Source: Victivallales bacterium (GTDB taxonomy: Bacteria > Verrucomicrobiota > Lentisphaeria > Oligosphaerales > Oligosphaeraceae). Taken from it: a DNA stretch of 6,397 nt. The DNA lies in contig JAFYIW010000316.1 of NCBI GenBank assembly GCA_017538465.1, forward strand, positions 1 to 6,397. The letters are read 5' to 3'. Position numbers and translations under genes: made by a program. Below, piece by piece: positions 6,235 to 6,397 of the stretch; the first letter of the stretch is position 1; each line of letters opens with the position of its first letter. Under the pieces are notes generated by a model. That model worked only from the letters and a program-made list of their open reading frames with translations. It was not told the DNA's origin and searched no databases.

Positions 6235-6397
6235 CGAAGCGGCAAGCGCACGTTTAGTGCGCTACCATCCGTAGCTGTCAGCGGACACCCTCCATAGCCA
6301 CGAAGCGGCGAGCGCACGCATGGGCGTGCGCGGTCGGCGGGTATCCTCCCACAGCCGCGAAGCGGCGAGCGCACGCATGGGCGTGCCCGGTCGGCGG
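6235..6397. repeat. Palindromic tandem repeat array, three copies, cut by the window edge
   Basis: Copies begin with CGAAGCGGC at 6235, 6301 and 6358, giving periods of 66 and 57 bp; the third is cut at 6397. Copies two and three match at 39 of the 40 overlapping positions, while the first is diverged and longer. Each copy contains a palindrome: GCGCACGC/GCGTGCGC around ATGG at 6312-6331 (8 perfect pairs); the same with one mismatch at 6369-6388; and AGCGCAC/GTGCGCT around GTTTA at 6245-6263 (7 pairs). A second hairpin, GCCGC/GCGGC around GAA, spans 6354-6366 and is nearly kept before copy two. This looks like an intergenic palindromic repeat. The open frame through it on the minus strand encodes only a low-complexity Arg/Pro/Leu repeat. 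Confidence 0.75.

Noticed and set aside
6177..6374. 65-residue minus-strand frame through the repeats
   Set aside because: Its sequence is the translation of the palindromic repeat (RSPLRG and similar blocks) and includes the putative promoter; not a credible protein.
6235..6397. CRISPR array
   Set aside because: Whole 57-bp units, not short repeats with unique spacers, are conserved between copies two and three, and no cas gene is present.

Overview
The window looks like an ordinary chromosomal segment of a moderately GC-rich Gram-negative-type bacterium. One gene lies on the plus strand and a compact four-gene run lies on the minus strand, converging on it. The 951-residue secreted protein combines carbohydrate-binding-like domains, a clan-A-like TIM barrel and an alpha-L-rhamnosidase N-domain-like sandwich. 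That architecture is common in the Planctomycetes-Verrucomicrobia-Lentisphaerae group, so I suspect a PVC relative. This is an inference from protein style only, because the window has no rRNA or other phylogenetic marker.

Layout: bases 1-112 are non-coding and carry a GC-rich hairpin just before larC (113-1351, +), which encodes the nickel-inserting enzyme of the lactate racemase cofactor pathway. Only 12 bp separate larC from the stop codon of the large secreted protein gene (1364-4219, -). Reading leftward on the minus strand from about 6210, the order is queF (6134-5649), queC (5644-4949), a YhhQ-type queuosine-precursor transporter (4931-4224) and the secreted protein (4219-1364). The gaps are 4, 17 and 4 nt, so the four look like one transcription unit. 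Beyond queF, 263 bp of non-coding DNA hold an AT-rich stretch, two consecutive hairpins just before the queF start, and at least three copies of a palindromic repeat running off the right edge.

How the genes work together: QueC makes preQ0 from 7-carboxy-7-deazaguanine, QueF reduces preQ0 to preQ1, and the YhhQ-family carrier can import preQ0/preQ1. The trio therefore supplies preQ1 for queuosine tRNA modification by synthesis and by salvage. QueD, QueE, Tgt and QueA are not in the window. The secreted protein has no evident link to deazapurine metabolism and is probably a polysaccharide-degrading or glycan-binding enzyme that sits at the operon end by position. LarC is a single-frame gene with a strong His-rich segment, and no larB or larE is visible beside it.

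The least explained parts are the queF leader, the palindromic repeat array at the right edge, and the secreted protein, whose barrel shows a putative acid/base Glu but Gln where a nucleophile Glu is often found. I found no mobile element, CRISPR array, defence system, tRNA or rRNA.
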